In this document: piece after piece, positions 27,411 through 35,970 of the stretch | How the letters are laid out: every line of letters starts with the position of its first letter | How positions within the stretch are numbered: position 1 is the first letter of the stretch | NCBI RefSeq assembly: GCF_003477885.1 | Contig: NZ_QUEE01000012.1 | Coordinates: 81,152 to 145,151 of the forward strand | Direction: 5' to 3' | Source of the DNA: Lachnotalea sp. AF33-28 | Lineage (GTDB): Bacteria; Bacillota; Clostridia; Lachnospirales; Lachnospiraceae | Length of the DNA: 64,000 nt | The notes under the pieces: model-generated | Seen by the model: the letters and a program-made list of their open reading frames with translations, nothing else | Databases searched by the model: none | What the model was told of the DNA's origin: nothing | Made by a program: the position numbers and the translations under genes

Positions 27411-28717
27411 AGAGCGCCGTCCGCCCTGCCGGGTTTTGTTCCGTCACCGTCCAGCTCCGGAAATTTTAAGAAACGGGAGCATAACACGCTTAGTATCATT
27501 GCACAGAAAGGGAAGATGACCAGCAGGAACCTGGCGGCCTGTGCCGGATGCGGTCCGGGCACATCCCCGCTTTCAAACCCGTAGAGAGAACCTACTAAGA
27601 GGAATGCGAGGCTGGTGAACAGGCCGCTTAAACGGTTCATGAATCCCATCGCGCTGGCATAGGTGCCTTCACGTTTCAGTCCGTGTATGCGGCAGTCCTC
27701 ATCCATGATGCGGGCTCCTACCAGATCCATGGTGGTGATCACGCCTGCAAAGCCGATGCCCACCGCCACACAGCCGCAGATCGCGCTGACTAAACCGGAG
27801 GCGAAATACAGCGGAATAAAGGACAGGCCCATGAAGATCAAGGCGGTCCGCCATACCGGCATCAGCGTAAATTTTTTAACCAGATGCGCCCATATGGCCA
27901 CGCAGCCCATGGCCAGCAGAAGCACCACGCCCAGAAGCACCGTGTTGGCGATGCCGCTAAGCCCCAGCGTGTACTGTACATAGAAGGGAACCGCCGCCAT
28001 GACAAGGGCCATCGCCGCGCTGTAAAACGCGTTGGTGAGGCCGTAGATCCAAAATTTGGGGTTGGTGAGCATATCCTTCAGGGTATTAAGGAGACGCGGT
28101 TTTTCCACGCTGGCATCGGCCGCAGGCTCATGGCATCCCAGCGCCATAAACAGGATGACAGCGCCGGCCAGGAGTCCGTAGATGAGAGCGGTCGTTCCGT
28201 AACCCAGCTTGTCGGTGACAACAGGGGTGAGAGCGATGCTGATCACCATCGCAACCAGCTGAAAGGCCTGCCGGAGAGCGTTTGTTTTAGCCCGTTCGGT
28301 GTCGGTTTTGAACATCTCGGGAAAGAGAGCGGCATAATTGGCATTGATCAGGGAATCCAGTGTGCCTGTCAGTATGTACATGAGCAGCATGTATGCAAAG
28401 ACGCTGCCGGGCCCGATAAAGGAGGGAACATTGAAAAATCCGATGAACGAAAGCACCAGCAGCGGAGTTCCAATCACCAGCCACAGACGCCGGCGCCCCC
28501 AGCGTGTGCGTGTGCGGTCGGAAAGAAAGCCGTATACCGGATTATCGATAGCATCGACAAAGGTGTAGATGAAGAGTACCAGTGCGAGCTGTGAGGTGGT
28601 GACACCCCGGCCCATCACATAGAAAGCGGCGGCATAGGTTTTAAACATATTGATGGGGATGGATGTGCCGAACATGCCGACCGCATAGCGCAGAGAACTG
28701 GTTTTCCTGTCAGACAT
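27407..28717 (-). CDS. GPH-family sugar:cation symporter (MFS)
   Basis: A 436-residue transporter with about 12 membrane segments. The glycoside-pentoside-hexuronide signature is clear near residues 50-75: DAIDNPVYGFLSDRTRTRWG followed by RRRLW. GPH proteins bring in sugars or small oligosaccharides with Na+ or H+. The ATG at 28717 has AGGAGG upstream (28724-28729). It is the first gene of the minus-strand operon running to 23165, and it faces the divergent regulator at 29041. The C-terminus is hydrophilic and overlaps the deacetylase start. This is the only secondary sugar transporter in the window; the others are ABC type. Confidence 0.92.
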   Translation of the reverse strand: MSDRKTSSLRYAVGMFGTSIPINMFKTYAAAFYVMGRGVTTSQLALVLFIYTFVDAIDNPVYGFLSDRTRTRWGRRRLWLVIGTPLLVLSFIGFFNVPSFIGPGSVFAYMLLMYILTGTLDSLINANYAALFPEMFKTDTERAKTNALRQAFQLVAMVISIALTPVVTDKLGYGTTALIYGLLAGAVILFMALGCHEPAADASVEKPRLLNTLKDMLTNPKFWIYGLTNAFYSAAMALVMAAVPFYVQYTLGLSGIANTVLLGVVLLLAMGCVAIWAHLVKKFTLMPVWRTALIFMGLSFIPLYFASGLVSAICGCVAVGIGFAGVITTMDLVGARIMDEDCRIHGLKREGTYASAMGFMNRLSGLFTSLAFLLVGSLYGFESGDVPGPHPAQAARFLLVIFPFCAMILSVLCSRFLKFPELDGDGTKPGRADGAL

Positions 28718-28890
28718 AATAGACCTCCTGTGTTTTGTATTGATTTCATATTAACATATTAAATATATATAGTAAATAATGTTTTAAATTTTACAGCGTG
28801 AATAATCGGCCGCATGATTTCGAAAACAGTGGATACAGCTGTGTATACATGCCATTCTGCACGCGGCTTAACCGACAGCTGCAAATAATA

Positions 28891-28905
28891 AAAAACATGT
28901 TTTAT
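28891..28905. promoter_or_regulatory. Palindromic operator, copy 1
   Basis: AAAAACATGTTTTAT contains the perfect 12-base palindrome AAAACATGTTTT at 28892-28903. Its centre is 41 bases from that of copy 2, about four helical turns, so dimers could bind on one face of the DNA. The probable binder is the adjacent GntR/LacI-type protein. Confidence 0.6.
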
Positions 28906-28931
28906 TAAAACGGCCGTAAAATGATGTTGAA

Positions 28932-28946
28932 AAAAACATGTTTTAT
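28932..28946. promoter_or_regulatory. Palindromic operator, copy 2
   Basis: This is the same 15 bases as copy 1, with the palindrome at 28933-28944. It lies immediately upstream of the TATAAT at 28954-28959, in the place where a -35 element should be. Binding here should block transcription of the regulator gene (autorepression). Confidence 0.6.
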
Positions 28947-29040
28947 GATAACATATAATATATAAAGGATTCACCGATTTAAAAAACGGACCGGGCCGGG
29001 GCAGCCGGACGGATATTGTGGCGGAAATGAGGGGTATGGC

Positions 29041-30147
29041 ATGTCTAAAACCGATTTTTTATACCGGAAAGTATACGATGGAATTTTAATGGTGATTCAG
29101 CAGCAGCATCTCCTGCCGGGGCAGAAGCTGCCTTGTGCCGCATCGCTGATGGAGGAATACGGTGTGAGCCGCATAACGGTGGATAAAGCGCTGGCTTTGC
29201 TGGTGCAGGAGGGATATCTTAAGCGGGTTCCCGGACAGGGCAGCTTTGTGGAAGACAAGACATCCGCTCCGGTTCCGTCTAAGCCCAATGGACTGAAGGT
29301 AATCGGAGTAGTCCTGGAACATGTATCGACGCCCTTTGGACTGGATATGATGTACCGTCTGGAGCTTAGCGCCGCTGAAAACGGATACAGAACCCTGGTG
29401 AGGTTCTCCCTGGGAGACCGGAAGAAGGAGACGGAGGAGATCGAATTTCTGTTGAGTCTGGGAATCGAAGGGCTCATTATCATGCCATGCCACGGAAAAC
29501 ATTATAATCCGTCCCTGCTGAAATTATATCTGGAAGGTTTTCCTGTTGTCATGGTGGATAAAAATATGCAGGGGATCAAGCTCCCATCTGTGCGCACGGA
29601 TAATGCGGCGGCAGTCCGGCTCATGGTGGAGACATTGGCAAAACAGGGCAGCCGGTGTATCGCGCTGCTGACATCGGATGATGCCAATGCGGTTTCAGTC
29701 AGGGAACGCCGCAGGGGATTTATTGACGGCATTGATGCCGCCGGTGTTACGGAGGCCGGCATATTTCCGCTTCCTTTAAAGAATACGCGGGAAGAGCTGC
29801 TTTCCAGCGACCCGCCGGCCGAAGTGGTGGAAGACATCCGCCGATCCCTGGAAATCTGCGGGAGCGAAGCGGACGCGGTGATATGCGCGGAGTACAGCAT
29901 CCTCCCTCCGCTTCTTCGCGTATTGGAGGAAAATTGCATCATGCCGGATCGGGATCTGCGCATCGCGGTGGTCGATGAGGACTATCTTGCGCCGGAGGGG
30001 TACCGTTTCCTTCATGTGAAGCAGGATGAGGCGGCCATCGCCGGGAAGGCGGTCGAGCTGCTTATGATGCGGATCCAGAAAAAAACGGTGAATAAAGAAG
30101 ACTTTCTGATCCCGGCGGTGCTTAAACTGCAGAAGAGCAGGAGATGA
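29041..30147 (+). CDS. GntR winged-helix regulator with LacI-type sugar-binding domain
   Basis: A 368-residue repressor. Residues about 5-72 form a GntR winged helix (GQKLPCAASLMEEYGVSRITVDKAL). Residues about 85-365 form a periplasmic-binding-protein-like effector domain of the LacI/GalR type, starting LKVIGVVLEHVSTPFGLDMMY. This AraR-like architecture is typical of sugar-responsive repressors. The gene diverges from the GPH-ChbG-DUF5054-PHP operon, and two palindromic operators lie in between, so it probably represses that operon until its sugar binds. The start is ATG at 29041 with a GAGGGG ribosome site. Confidence 0.93.
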   Translation: MSKTDFLYRKVYDGILMVIQQQHLLPGQKLPCAASLMEEYGVSRITVDKALALLVQEGYLKRVPGQGSFVEDKTSAPVPSKPNGLKVIGVVLEHVSTPFGLDMMYRLELSAAENGYRTLVRFSLGDRKKETEEIEFLLSLGIEGLIIMPCHGKHYNPSLLKLYLEGFPVVMVDKNMQGIKLPSVRTDNAAAVRLMVETLAKQGSRCIALLTSDDANAVSVRERRRGFIDGIDAAGVTEAGIFPLPLKNTREELLSSDPPAEVVEDIRRSLEICGSEADAVICAEYSILPPLLRVLEENCIMPDRDLRIAVVDEDYLAPEGYRFLHVKQDEAAIAGKAVELLMMRIQKKTVNKEDFLIPAVLKLQKSRR

Positions 30148-30167
30148 AGCAGAAAATTTTCTCCTTG

Positions 30168-30196
30168 TTGCGGTACGGTTGTGAAAAGTATATAAT
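30168..30196 (+). promoter_or_regulatory. Probable promoter for the GGDEF gene
   Basis: TTGCGG at 30168-30173 and TATAAT at 30191-30196 are separated by 17 bases, 59 bases upstream of the start codon at 30255. The -35 is weak but the -10 is perfect. Confidence 0.5.
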
Positions 30197-30254
30197 TAAA
30201 AAAGGATGATATTGACCCGGTAACAGCGTATAAAAAATTGGGCGGAGGTACAGA

Positions 30255-32207
30255 ATGAAAGATCGTATCTTACTGCAGACCAACCTTTGGGTCTGTCTGG
30301 TTATTATCGTAGGCTTTCTGATGACTGCGCTGCTGGGTTATCAGGCCAACTACAGTGCCTCAATAGAGAGTATTGAGCAGGTGTCCTCACTTACCTCCGA
30401 GGGGATATACTATAAGATTAATTCTATATTTTCTAAGCCTGTGAATGTATCCTTGACCATGGCAAACGACAGTCTGTTAAGGGATTTTCTCGCTAAGGAG
30501 GGCAGCCATCTGGATGATCCGGAGTATGTTGCCACGCTCCAGGAATACCTGAAGGGGTATCAGACGAAATACGGGTATGATTCGGTATTTCTGGTTTCGT
30601 CGGCTACGGCCAGATATTATAATTTCAATGGGCTGGACCGCGTGCTGATTAAGGGTGATCCGGAGAATGTATGGTACTATGATGGACTGCTCTGTTCCGA
30701 TGAAGAGTACAGCATGAATGTGGATAACGATGAAGTGGTGGGAGCGGAAAATGCGATCACCGTTTTTGTGAACTGTAAAATCCATGGGGAAAATGAAACG
30801 CTGTTAGGTGTTGTGGGAGTCGGCGTGCGGATTGATTCCCTCCAGCAGATACTGCAGGATTATCAGGATAAATTCGGCATGAACGCCTGTTTGATTGATG
30901 ATACGGGGATGATCGAGGTCTCCACGGAACATACGGGATATGAGCAGGTCAACCTGTTTGAGACGGACACCATTGAGCATGACAACAGACAGCAGATACT
31001 GGGCTGGAAGGAAGAAGGCAGCGCACACAGCTTTTGGAATACAGACGGAAGCGGCCATAAACAGGACTATATCATCACCCGTTACCTTCCGGAACTTCAG
31101 TGGCATCTGGTTGTGGAACGGGATACCGATGCGCTGGTCAATGAACTCTACAGACAGCTGGCGCTTTCGGTAGCTGTAATCGTGGTAATCCTTGCCCTCA
31201 TACTGTTTCTGATCACCCATGTAATACGGCGTTTCAATACGCAGATCGTACAGCTGACGCAGTCTGTTGAGCGGGAGCGGCAGTCGGTATTTGAGAAAGC
31301 GACGGAACAGCTCTTTGAAAATATTTATGAGCTGGATATTACAAATAACCGGCCGGCGAACGATGTCACCGCAGCCTATTTTGAGAGCATTGGCGCCCCT
31401 TCGGGATCTACGTATGATAATGCGCTTCGCATTGTAGCGAAAAAACAGATTAAGGAAGAATTCCGTCAGGAATATCTGGATACGTTCCTTCCGGAAAAGG
31501 TGATGCAGGCCTACGGGCAGGGCAGGGAAAGCCTGTGCTGCGAAGTTATGATCACCAGGGACGGCACCCATTACTACTGGATGCGAATTACTGCGCGGCT
31601 TGTGAGATGGGAAACGGATCAGACGGTCCATATGCTTGTCTACCGCCAGAACATTGATGCGGAAAAACAGCAGGAACAAAAGATGCAGCAGCTGGCACAA
31701 ATGGATGAGATGACCGGGTTGCTGACTAAGACTGCAACCAAGCGCCGGATCGACCAGGTATTGAAGGAGTATCCGGAAGAGCGCTATGCATTCTTTATCT
31801 TTGATATTGATAAATTCAAACAAGCCAATGACCTGTACGGCCATGCCTTCGGAGATTCGGTCATCCAGGCGTTTACAAAGACCATACGGGAAAATTTCCG
31901 CCGCACCGATATCCTCGGGCGGATCGGCGGCGATGAATTTGTGGCATTTTTGCGAATAGAAGACTCTGGATGGGCAGAGAGCAAGGCATTTAACCTCTGT
32001 CAGGCGCTGAACCGTATGCATACCTGGTCCGATAGAAGCTGGCATGTATCGGCCAGCATCGGTGTGGCTTTTGCGCCAAAGGACGGCAAAGATTTCGATT
32101 CGCTTTACCGGAATGCGGACGCTGCGCTTTATGAGACGAAGGAACGCAGCCGGGGCGGTTACACACTGTATCATGAGGATCCTGCCAAGGGGAGCACACA
32201 AGGGTAG
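30255..32207 (+). CDS. Membrane diguanylate cyclase (dCache-PAS-GGDEF)
   Basis: A 650-residue membrane protein that should make cyclic di-GMP from two GTP. An N-terminal segment (about 12-32) is followed by an extracytoplasmic dCache-like sensor (about 35-290), a second membrane segment (about 295-312), a coiled/PAS-like region (about 325-480) and a GGDEF domain (about 485-640). The active-site motif GGDEF is intact at 558-562. The inhibitory-site motif R-x-x-D (RRTD, 549-552) is present at the expected five-residue distance, so product feedback is likely. It has its own promoter and lies 60 bases before a GH31 gene without a terminator. An outside sugar or similar signal may be sensed. Confidence 0.93.
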   Translation: MKDRILLQTNLWVCLVIIVGFLMTALLGYQANYSASIESIEQVSSLTSEGIYYKINSIFSKPVNVSLTMANDSLLRDFLAKEGSHLDDPEYVATLQEYLKGYQTKYGYDSVFLVSSATARYYNFNGLDRVLIKGDPENVWYYDGLLCSDEEYSMNVDNDEVVGAENAITVFVNCKIHGENETLLGVVGVGVRIDSLQQILQDYQDKFGMNACLIDDTGMIEVSTEHTGYEQVNLFETDTIEHDNRQQILGWKEEGSAHSFWNTDGSGHKQDYIITRYLPELQWHLVVERDTDALVNELYRQLALSVAVIVVILALILFLITHVIRRFNTQIVQLTQSVERERQSVFEKATEQLFENIYELDITNNRPANDVTAAYFESIGAPSGSTYDNALRIVAKKQIKEEFRQEYLDTFLPEKVMQAYGQGRESLCCEVMITRDGTHYYWMRITARLVRWETDQTVHMLVYRQNIDAEKQQEQKMQQLAQMDEMTGLLTKTATKRRIDQVLKEYPEERYAFFIFDIDKFKQANDLYGHAFGDSVIQAFTKTIRENFRRTDILGRIGGDEFVAFLRIEDSGWAESKAFNLCQALNRMHTWSDRSWHVSASIGVAFAPKDGKDFDSLYRNADAALYETKERSRGGYTLYHEDPAKGSTQG

Positions 32208-32267
32208 TCAATATTTTATAAGGGATGGCAGTGAAATTAAAATATACACAGATATGAGGAGGAAACT

Positions 32268-34265
32268 ATGGGTTTTTTTGAGGAACAGAACGGCAGGCTT
32301 ATTTTTAGAGAAAACGGAGAGACCGTACAGGTAGAGGCCTGGGGGACGGACAGCCTGCGCGTCCGCAGCAGGATATTAAGTGATATTGAGGAAGGAAACG
32401 CCGCTCTGCTTAAGCAGCCGGCCGGCCAGGTACAGATACAGATGGATGAGTGGAGCGCAGAGATCACTAACGGAAACATCAAAGCGCTCCTTGAGGTGCA
32501 GCCCTGGGGAAAAGCGCTTCAGATGTCCTTTTACAATCAGAAGGGGGAACTGCTTCTTAGAGAGATCTCCAACGGCGGCTCCCTGGTGAGAAAAGCGCGC
32601 TATTACCGGAACAGGCCGGGCGGCAGCTTTTATCTGAAAGCAACTTTTGAGTCAAATCCGAAGGAAAAGATATTCGGCATGGGGCAGTATCAGCAGGAAC
32701 GCATGGATTTAAAGGGCTGCAATCTGGAGCTGGCGCACCGCAATTCCCAGGCCAGCATCCCCTTCTATGTTTCAAGCCTCGGCTACGGATTTCTCTGGAA
32801 TAACGCGGCCATCGGGGAAGTGCATTTCGGATTGAATACCACAGAGTGGGTCGCTCAGTCCACAAAGCAGCTGGATTACTGGATCACGGCCGGTGACACG
32901 CCTGCTAAGATTGAAGAGCATTATGCGGATGCGACGGGCAAGGCGCCCATGATGCCGGAATTCGGTCTGGGCTTCTGGCAGTGCAAGCTTCGTTATTACA
33001 ATCAGCAGCAGGTCGTGGATATTGCTTCCGAATATAAAAGGCGCGGCATCCCCTTAGACGTGCTGGTCATCGATTATTATCACTGGAAGAGATGCGGCGA
33101 TTACCGTTTTGACGAGGAGTACTTCCCGAATCCGAAGGAGATGGTGCAGCAATTGCACGATATGGGGATAGAGACCATGGTATCCGTCTGGCCGCAGGTG
33201 GACTGGCGCAGTGAGAACTATGAAGAAATGAAGCAGCAGGGCCTTCTGGTAAAGAGCAACGCGGGCATTGATGTCCAGATGCTCTTTCATGGGAACAATG
33301 TATTCATGGATCCCACTAATCCGCGGACCAGGAAATATGTCTGGGATAAGTGCAGGAAGAATTACGCGGACCTCGGCATTCATACCTTCTGGCTGGATGA
33401 GGCGGAGCCGGAATTCGGGACCTATGAATATGACAATTACAGGTACCATGCGGGGCCGGTGGAGGAAATCGGAAATATTTACCCCAGAGAATACGCCCGC
33501 ATGTTTTACGAAGGCCAGAAGGAGATGGGGCAGGAGCATATCGTCAATCTGATCCGCTGCGCCTGGGCCGGCAGCCAGAGATACGGAGCGCTGGTCTGGT
33601 CCGGCGACATCATGTCGACCTATGAGGATTTCCGCAAGCAGATCTGTGCGGGCATACATATGGGACTGTGCGGCATCCCCTGGTGGACCACCGATATAGG
33701 CGGTTTCCACGGCGGATATACAGAAAAGCCGGAGTTTCGGGAAATGCTGGTCCGCTGGTTCCAGTTCGGAACCTTCTGCCCGGTCATGAGGCTTCACGGC
33801 TGCAGGCAGCCCGCACAGCAGATCATCAATAAGGCCGGAGAGGTGCGGGAGCAGACCGGAGCGGATAATGAGATTTGGAGCTTTGGGGAAGAAGCCTATC
33901 CGATTTTAAAGAAATTTATCGCCATCCGGGAGCTGATGCGGGATTATACGAGAGGTTTGATGAAGGAGGCCCATGAGAAAGGAGCGCCGGTCATCAGAGC
34001 GCTGTTCTACGAGTTCCCCGAGGATCCGGCCAGCTGGGATGCCCAATATGAGTACCTCTTCGGACCTGACCTTTTAATCGCGCCGGTCTGCTGGGAACAT
34101 GCCGGAAGCAGAAAGGTATACCTGCCGGCCGGGGCAGACTGGATACATGCCGGTACGGGAGAAGCCTATGCCGGCGGACAGGAATATGAGGTGGAGGCGC
34201 CTCTGGAAACCCTGCCGGTGTTCCTTCGTGACGGGAACCAGAGCTATCTGATCGGGGAAATATAA
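32268..34265 (+). CDS. GH31 alpha-glycosidase (alpha-xylosidase-like)
   Basis: A 665-residue cytoplasmic GH31 enzyme. An N-terminal beta-sandwich with a galactose-mutarotase-like part leads to the TIM barrel from about residue 240. The nucleophile is D377 in TFWLDEAEPEFGTY and the acid/base D447 in VWSGDIMSTYEDF. The sequence IPWWTTDIGGFHGGY is a family landmark. The E-A-E-P sequence after the nucleophile fits alpha-xylosidase-like members better than plain alpha-glucosidases, but this is a tentative subfamily call. The ATG at 32268 follows GAGGAGG. It ends at a bidirectional terminator facing the DUF4038 gene. Confidence 0.9.
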   Translation: MGFFEEQNGRLIFRENGETVQVEAWGTDSLRVRSRILSDIEEGNAALLKQPAGQVQIQMDEWSAEITNGNIKALLEVQPWGKALQMSFYNQKGELLLREISNGGSLVRKARYYRNRPGGSFYLKATFESNPKEKIFGMGQYQQERMDLKGCNLELAHRNSQASIPFYVSSLGYGFLWNNAAIGEVHFGLNTTEWVAQSTKQLDYWITAGDTPAKIEEHYADATGKAPMMPEFGLGFWQCKLRYYNQQQVVDIASEYKRRGIPLDVLVIDYYHWKRCGDYRFDEEYFPNPKEMVQQLHDMGIETMVSVWPQVDWRSENYEEMKQQGLLVKSNAGIDVQMLFHGNNVFMDPTNPRTRKYVWDKCRKNYADLGIHTFWLDEAEPEFGTYEYDNYRYHAGPVEEIGNIYPREYARMFYEGQKEMGQEHIVNLIRCAWAGSQRYGALVWSGDIMSTYEDFRKQICAGIHMGLCGIPWWTTDIGGFHGGYTEKPEFREMLVRWFQFGTFCPVMRLHGCRQPAQQIINKAGEVREQTGADNEIWSFGEEAYPILKKFIAIRELMRDYTRGLMKEAHEKGAPVIRALFYEFPEDPASWDAQYEYLFGPDLLIAPVCWEHAGSRKVYLPAGADWIHAGTGEAYAGGQEYEVEAPLETLPVFLRDGNQSYLIGEI

Positions 34266-34339
34266 AACGGTTAAGCGTTGATCGATTTGTTCAGCGGTGA
34301 AGTGCTGGGCAGGCGGGAAACGCAATAAGCATGTTAGGA

Positions 34340-34386
34340 ATAAATGCCTGCAAGTCCGGTTAGAACCTGCAGGCATTTATAAATTT
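34340..34386. terminator. Bidirectional terminator between GH31 and DUF4038 genes
   Basis: The arms ATAAATGCCTGCA (34340-34352) and TGCAGGCATTTAT (34368-34380) pair perfectly over 13 bases; an inner GGTT/AACC may extend the loop. The downstream sequence AAATTTTT supplies the T-run on the plus strand. Confidence 0.8.
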
Positions 34387-35688
34387 TTAGTGATTTTTTA
34401 ATACCAGCACCCAGTCATTATGACCGGAAAAACGTGTGACAGGCTCCACGGTAACCGCCTCTTTTCCGGTCATATCCCCAAAATAGCTGTAAACGCCGCT
34501 CACAGGATCCAGCCAGTAAGCATATAGCCGTTTTCCTGCATAACCGGTGAGGTCAAGGGTAAATTCCTTTCCCAGGTAATCGTAGCAGAAAATGAAATCT
34601 TCACCCGCAAACACTGAGATCCGTTCATACATTTTTCCCTGTCCGGACAGCAAAAGCTCTTCTGCGGGACGGCCCTCCGTGAAATCCACGCTGGTCATCA
34701 AATCCTTCAGATGCTTCATGTGGCAGGAACCTTCGTGATGGATGGACTCCCGCCAGGTTTCCTTCACGCCGTATTTCCCGGGTTGTTCTCCGGTATAGAA
34801 CTGCTGGATCGCGTTATCCCCATAGGTATGGCCGGCAGCTCCCTGAAATACGGACCAGTAGGCGTATCGGCGCACATCCCAAGCCTGCCAGTATGGCTGG
34901 CTTGGATCATGAAGGCCCTGGAGGATCTGCTCGTAGGACGGCTCGCCGTCCAGCGTAGGCTTAACCGGCACGCATCGCAGATCCCTGTCTACATATTTCC
35001 AGTTATCCTCCCCAAAGAACTCCTCCTTTGCAGAATTGTCATCCCATCTGCCCAAAGCGGGCTGGTCATAGCGCCGGTGCCCGGACTGGAACATATTGAT
35101 ATCCAGCCACTCATCCTGCTGAAACCACATGGAAGAAGCCGTTCTCCCGAAGGGATGGTACGCAATCAGCTTATCCGGCATTTTTTCCTTGAGAAGACGT
35201 CCAAATTCCCGGTAGAAATCCAGGCCGTCGGTTCCAAGGATATCGCCGCCCAGGATCCAGATGATGTTGGGCCGGTCCTTATATCTCTGATACAGAAAAT
35301 CCGCATATTGGGCGGCGCTGCCGGTATTCAGCATGCCATATTTTACGATACTTCCCCAGGAAGGCAGCAGCCCCATATAGATCCCCAGTTCTTCCGCTAT
35401 GCTTATAACTTCATCGCAGTGTTTCCAGAACTTTGCGCTCGTCACATCGCAGTTTACCGTGGTGAGACTGTTGGCCTCTTCCCCCGGCAGGCTGTTAATC
35501 AGGACTGCCTGGATCACATTGAACCCCTTATCCGCTCTGTTTTTCAGATAGATCCGTGCGTCTTCCCCACTGCTTTGCTGAAGCAGCAGCCAGGCCGTGT
35601 CACCCAGCCAGAAAAAGGGAGTATCCCCGTTTTTCAGGTATTTTCTGTTTTCACTGACGCGAAGTGCTCCGCGCTCCCAATATTTCAT
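34387..35688 (-). CDS. DUF4038 (apiosidase-like, GH140-related) glycoside hydrolase
   Basis: A 433-residue protein with the DUF4038 TIM-barrel pattern: FFWLGDTAWLLLQQSSGEDA near the N-terminus, NVIQAVLIN, and IIWILGGDILG mid-barrel. A small C-terminal beta domain ends the protein. GH140 members cleave apiosyl linkages of rhamnogalacturonan II, but many DUF4038 proteins are unassigned, so apiosidase activity is tentative. No signal peptide is visible. The frame is open to 35733, yet AGGAGG at about 12 bases and the sequence MKYWERGALRVSENRKYLK favour ATG at 35688. It diverges from the CE7 esterase gene at 35971. Confidence 0.8.
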   Translation of the reverse strand: MKYWERGALRVSENRKYLKNGDTPFFWLGDTAWLLLQQSSGEDARIYLKNRADKGFNVIQAVLINSLPGEEANSLTTVNCDVTSAKFWKHCDEVISIAEELGIYMGLLPSWGSIVKYGMLNTGSAAQYADFLYQRYKDRPNIIWILGGDILGTDGLDFYREFGRLLKEKMPDKLIAYHPFGRTASSMWFQQDEWLDINMFQSGHRRYDQPALGRWDDNSAKEEFFGEDNWKYVDRDLRCVPVKPTLDGEPSYEQILQGLHDPSQPYWQAWDVRRYAYWSVFQGAAGHTYGDNAIQQFYTGEQPGKYGVKETWRESIHHEGSCHMKHLKDLMTSVDFTEGRPAEELLLSGQGKMYERISVFAGEDFIFCYDYLGKEFTLDLTGYAGKRLYAYWLDPVSGVYSYFGDMTGKEAVTVEPVTRFSGHNDWVLVLKNH

Positions 35689-35970
35689 AATATGTATATA
35701 CCTCCTGAATCGAATTATGGTACGTTGTCTCAAAGTCTAACCACGGGAATCTGAAATGTCAAGTGTTTGAAAAAAATCAAAACTTTTATAGTTTTTTTGA
35801 ATTGTATAAATATGAAATATCGCTTAAAATGAAAACAACGATCATGTGCGAGCAGGACGGAAATGAAGCGATAAGGCCGGAGAGAGAGTTTCTGGCGGCA
35901 GTGAGATCCGAAAAGGCTCCGGAGGGATAACAGTCCGGGCACAGGTGGATGGAATGGAAGGAGAAGCGGA

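Larger units (their letters stand above)
28718..29040. promoter_or_regulatory. Divergent regulatory region between symporter operon and GntR/LacI gene
   Basis: This 323-base stretch has no gene. It is AT-rich near both ends. Two exact copies of AAAAACATGTTTTAT lie at 28891-28905 and 28932-28946, and an imperfect copy (11 of 15) at 28773-28787 lies close to the symporter promoter. TATAAT at 28954-28959 is the likely -10 for the plus-strand gene. Confidence 0.6.

Noticed and set aside
30804..32201. Antisense open frame of about 465 codons inside the GGDEF gene
   Set aside because: The sense protein has intact sensor and GGDEF motifs; the antisense product has none.
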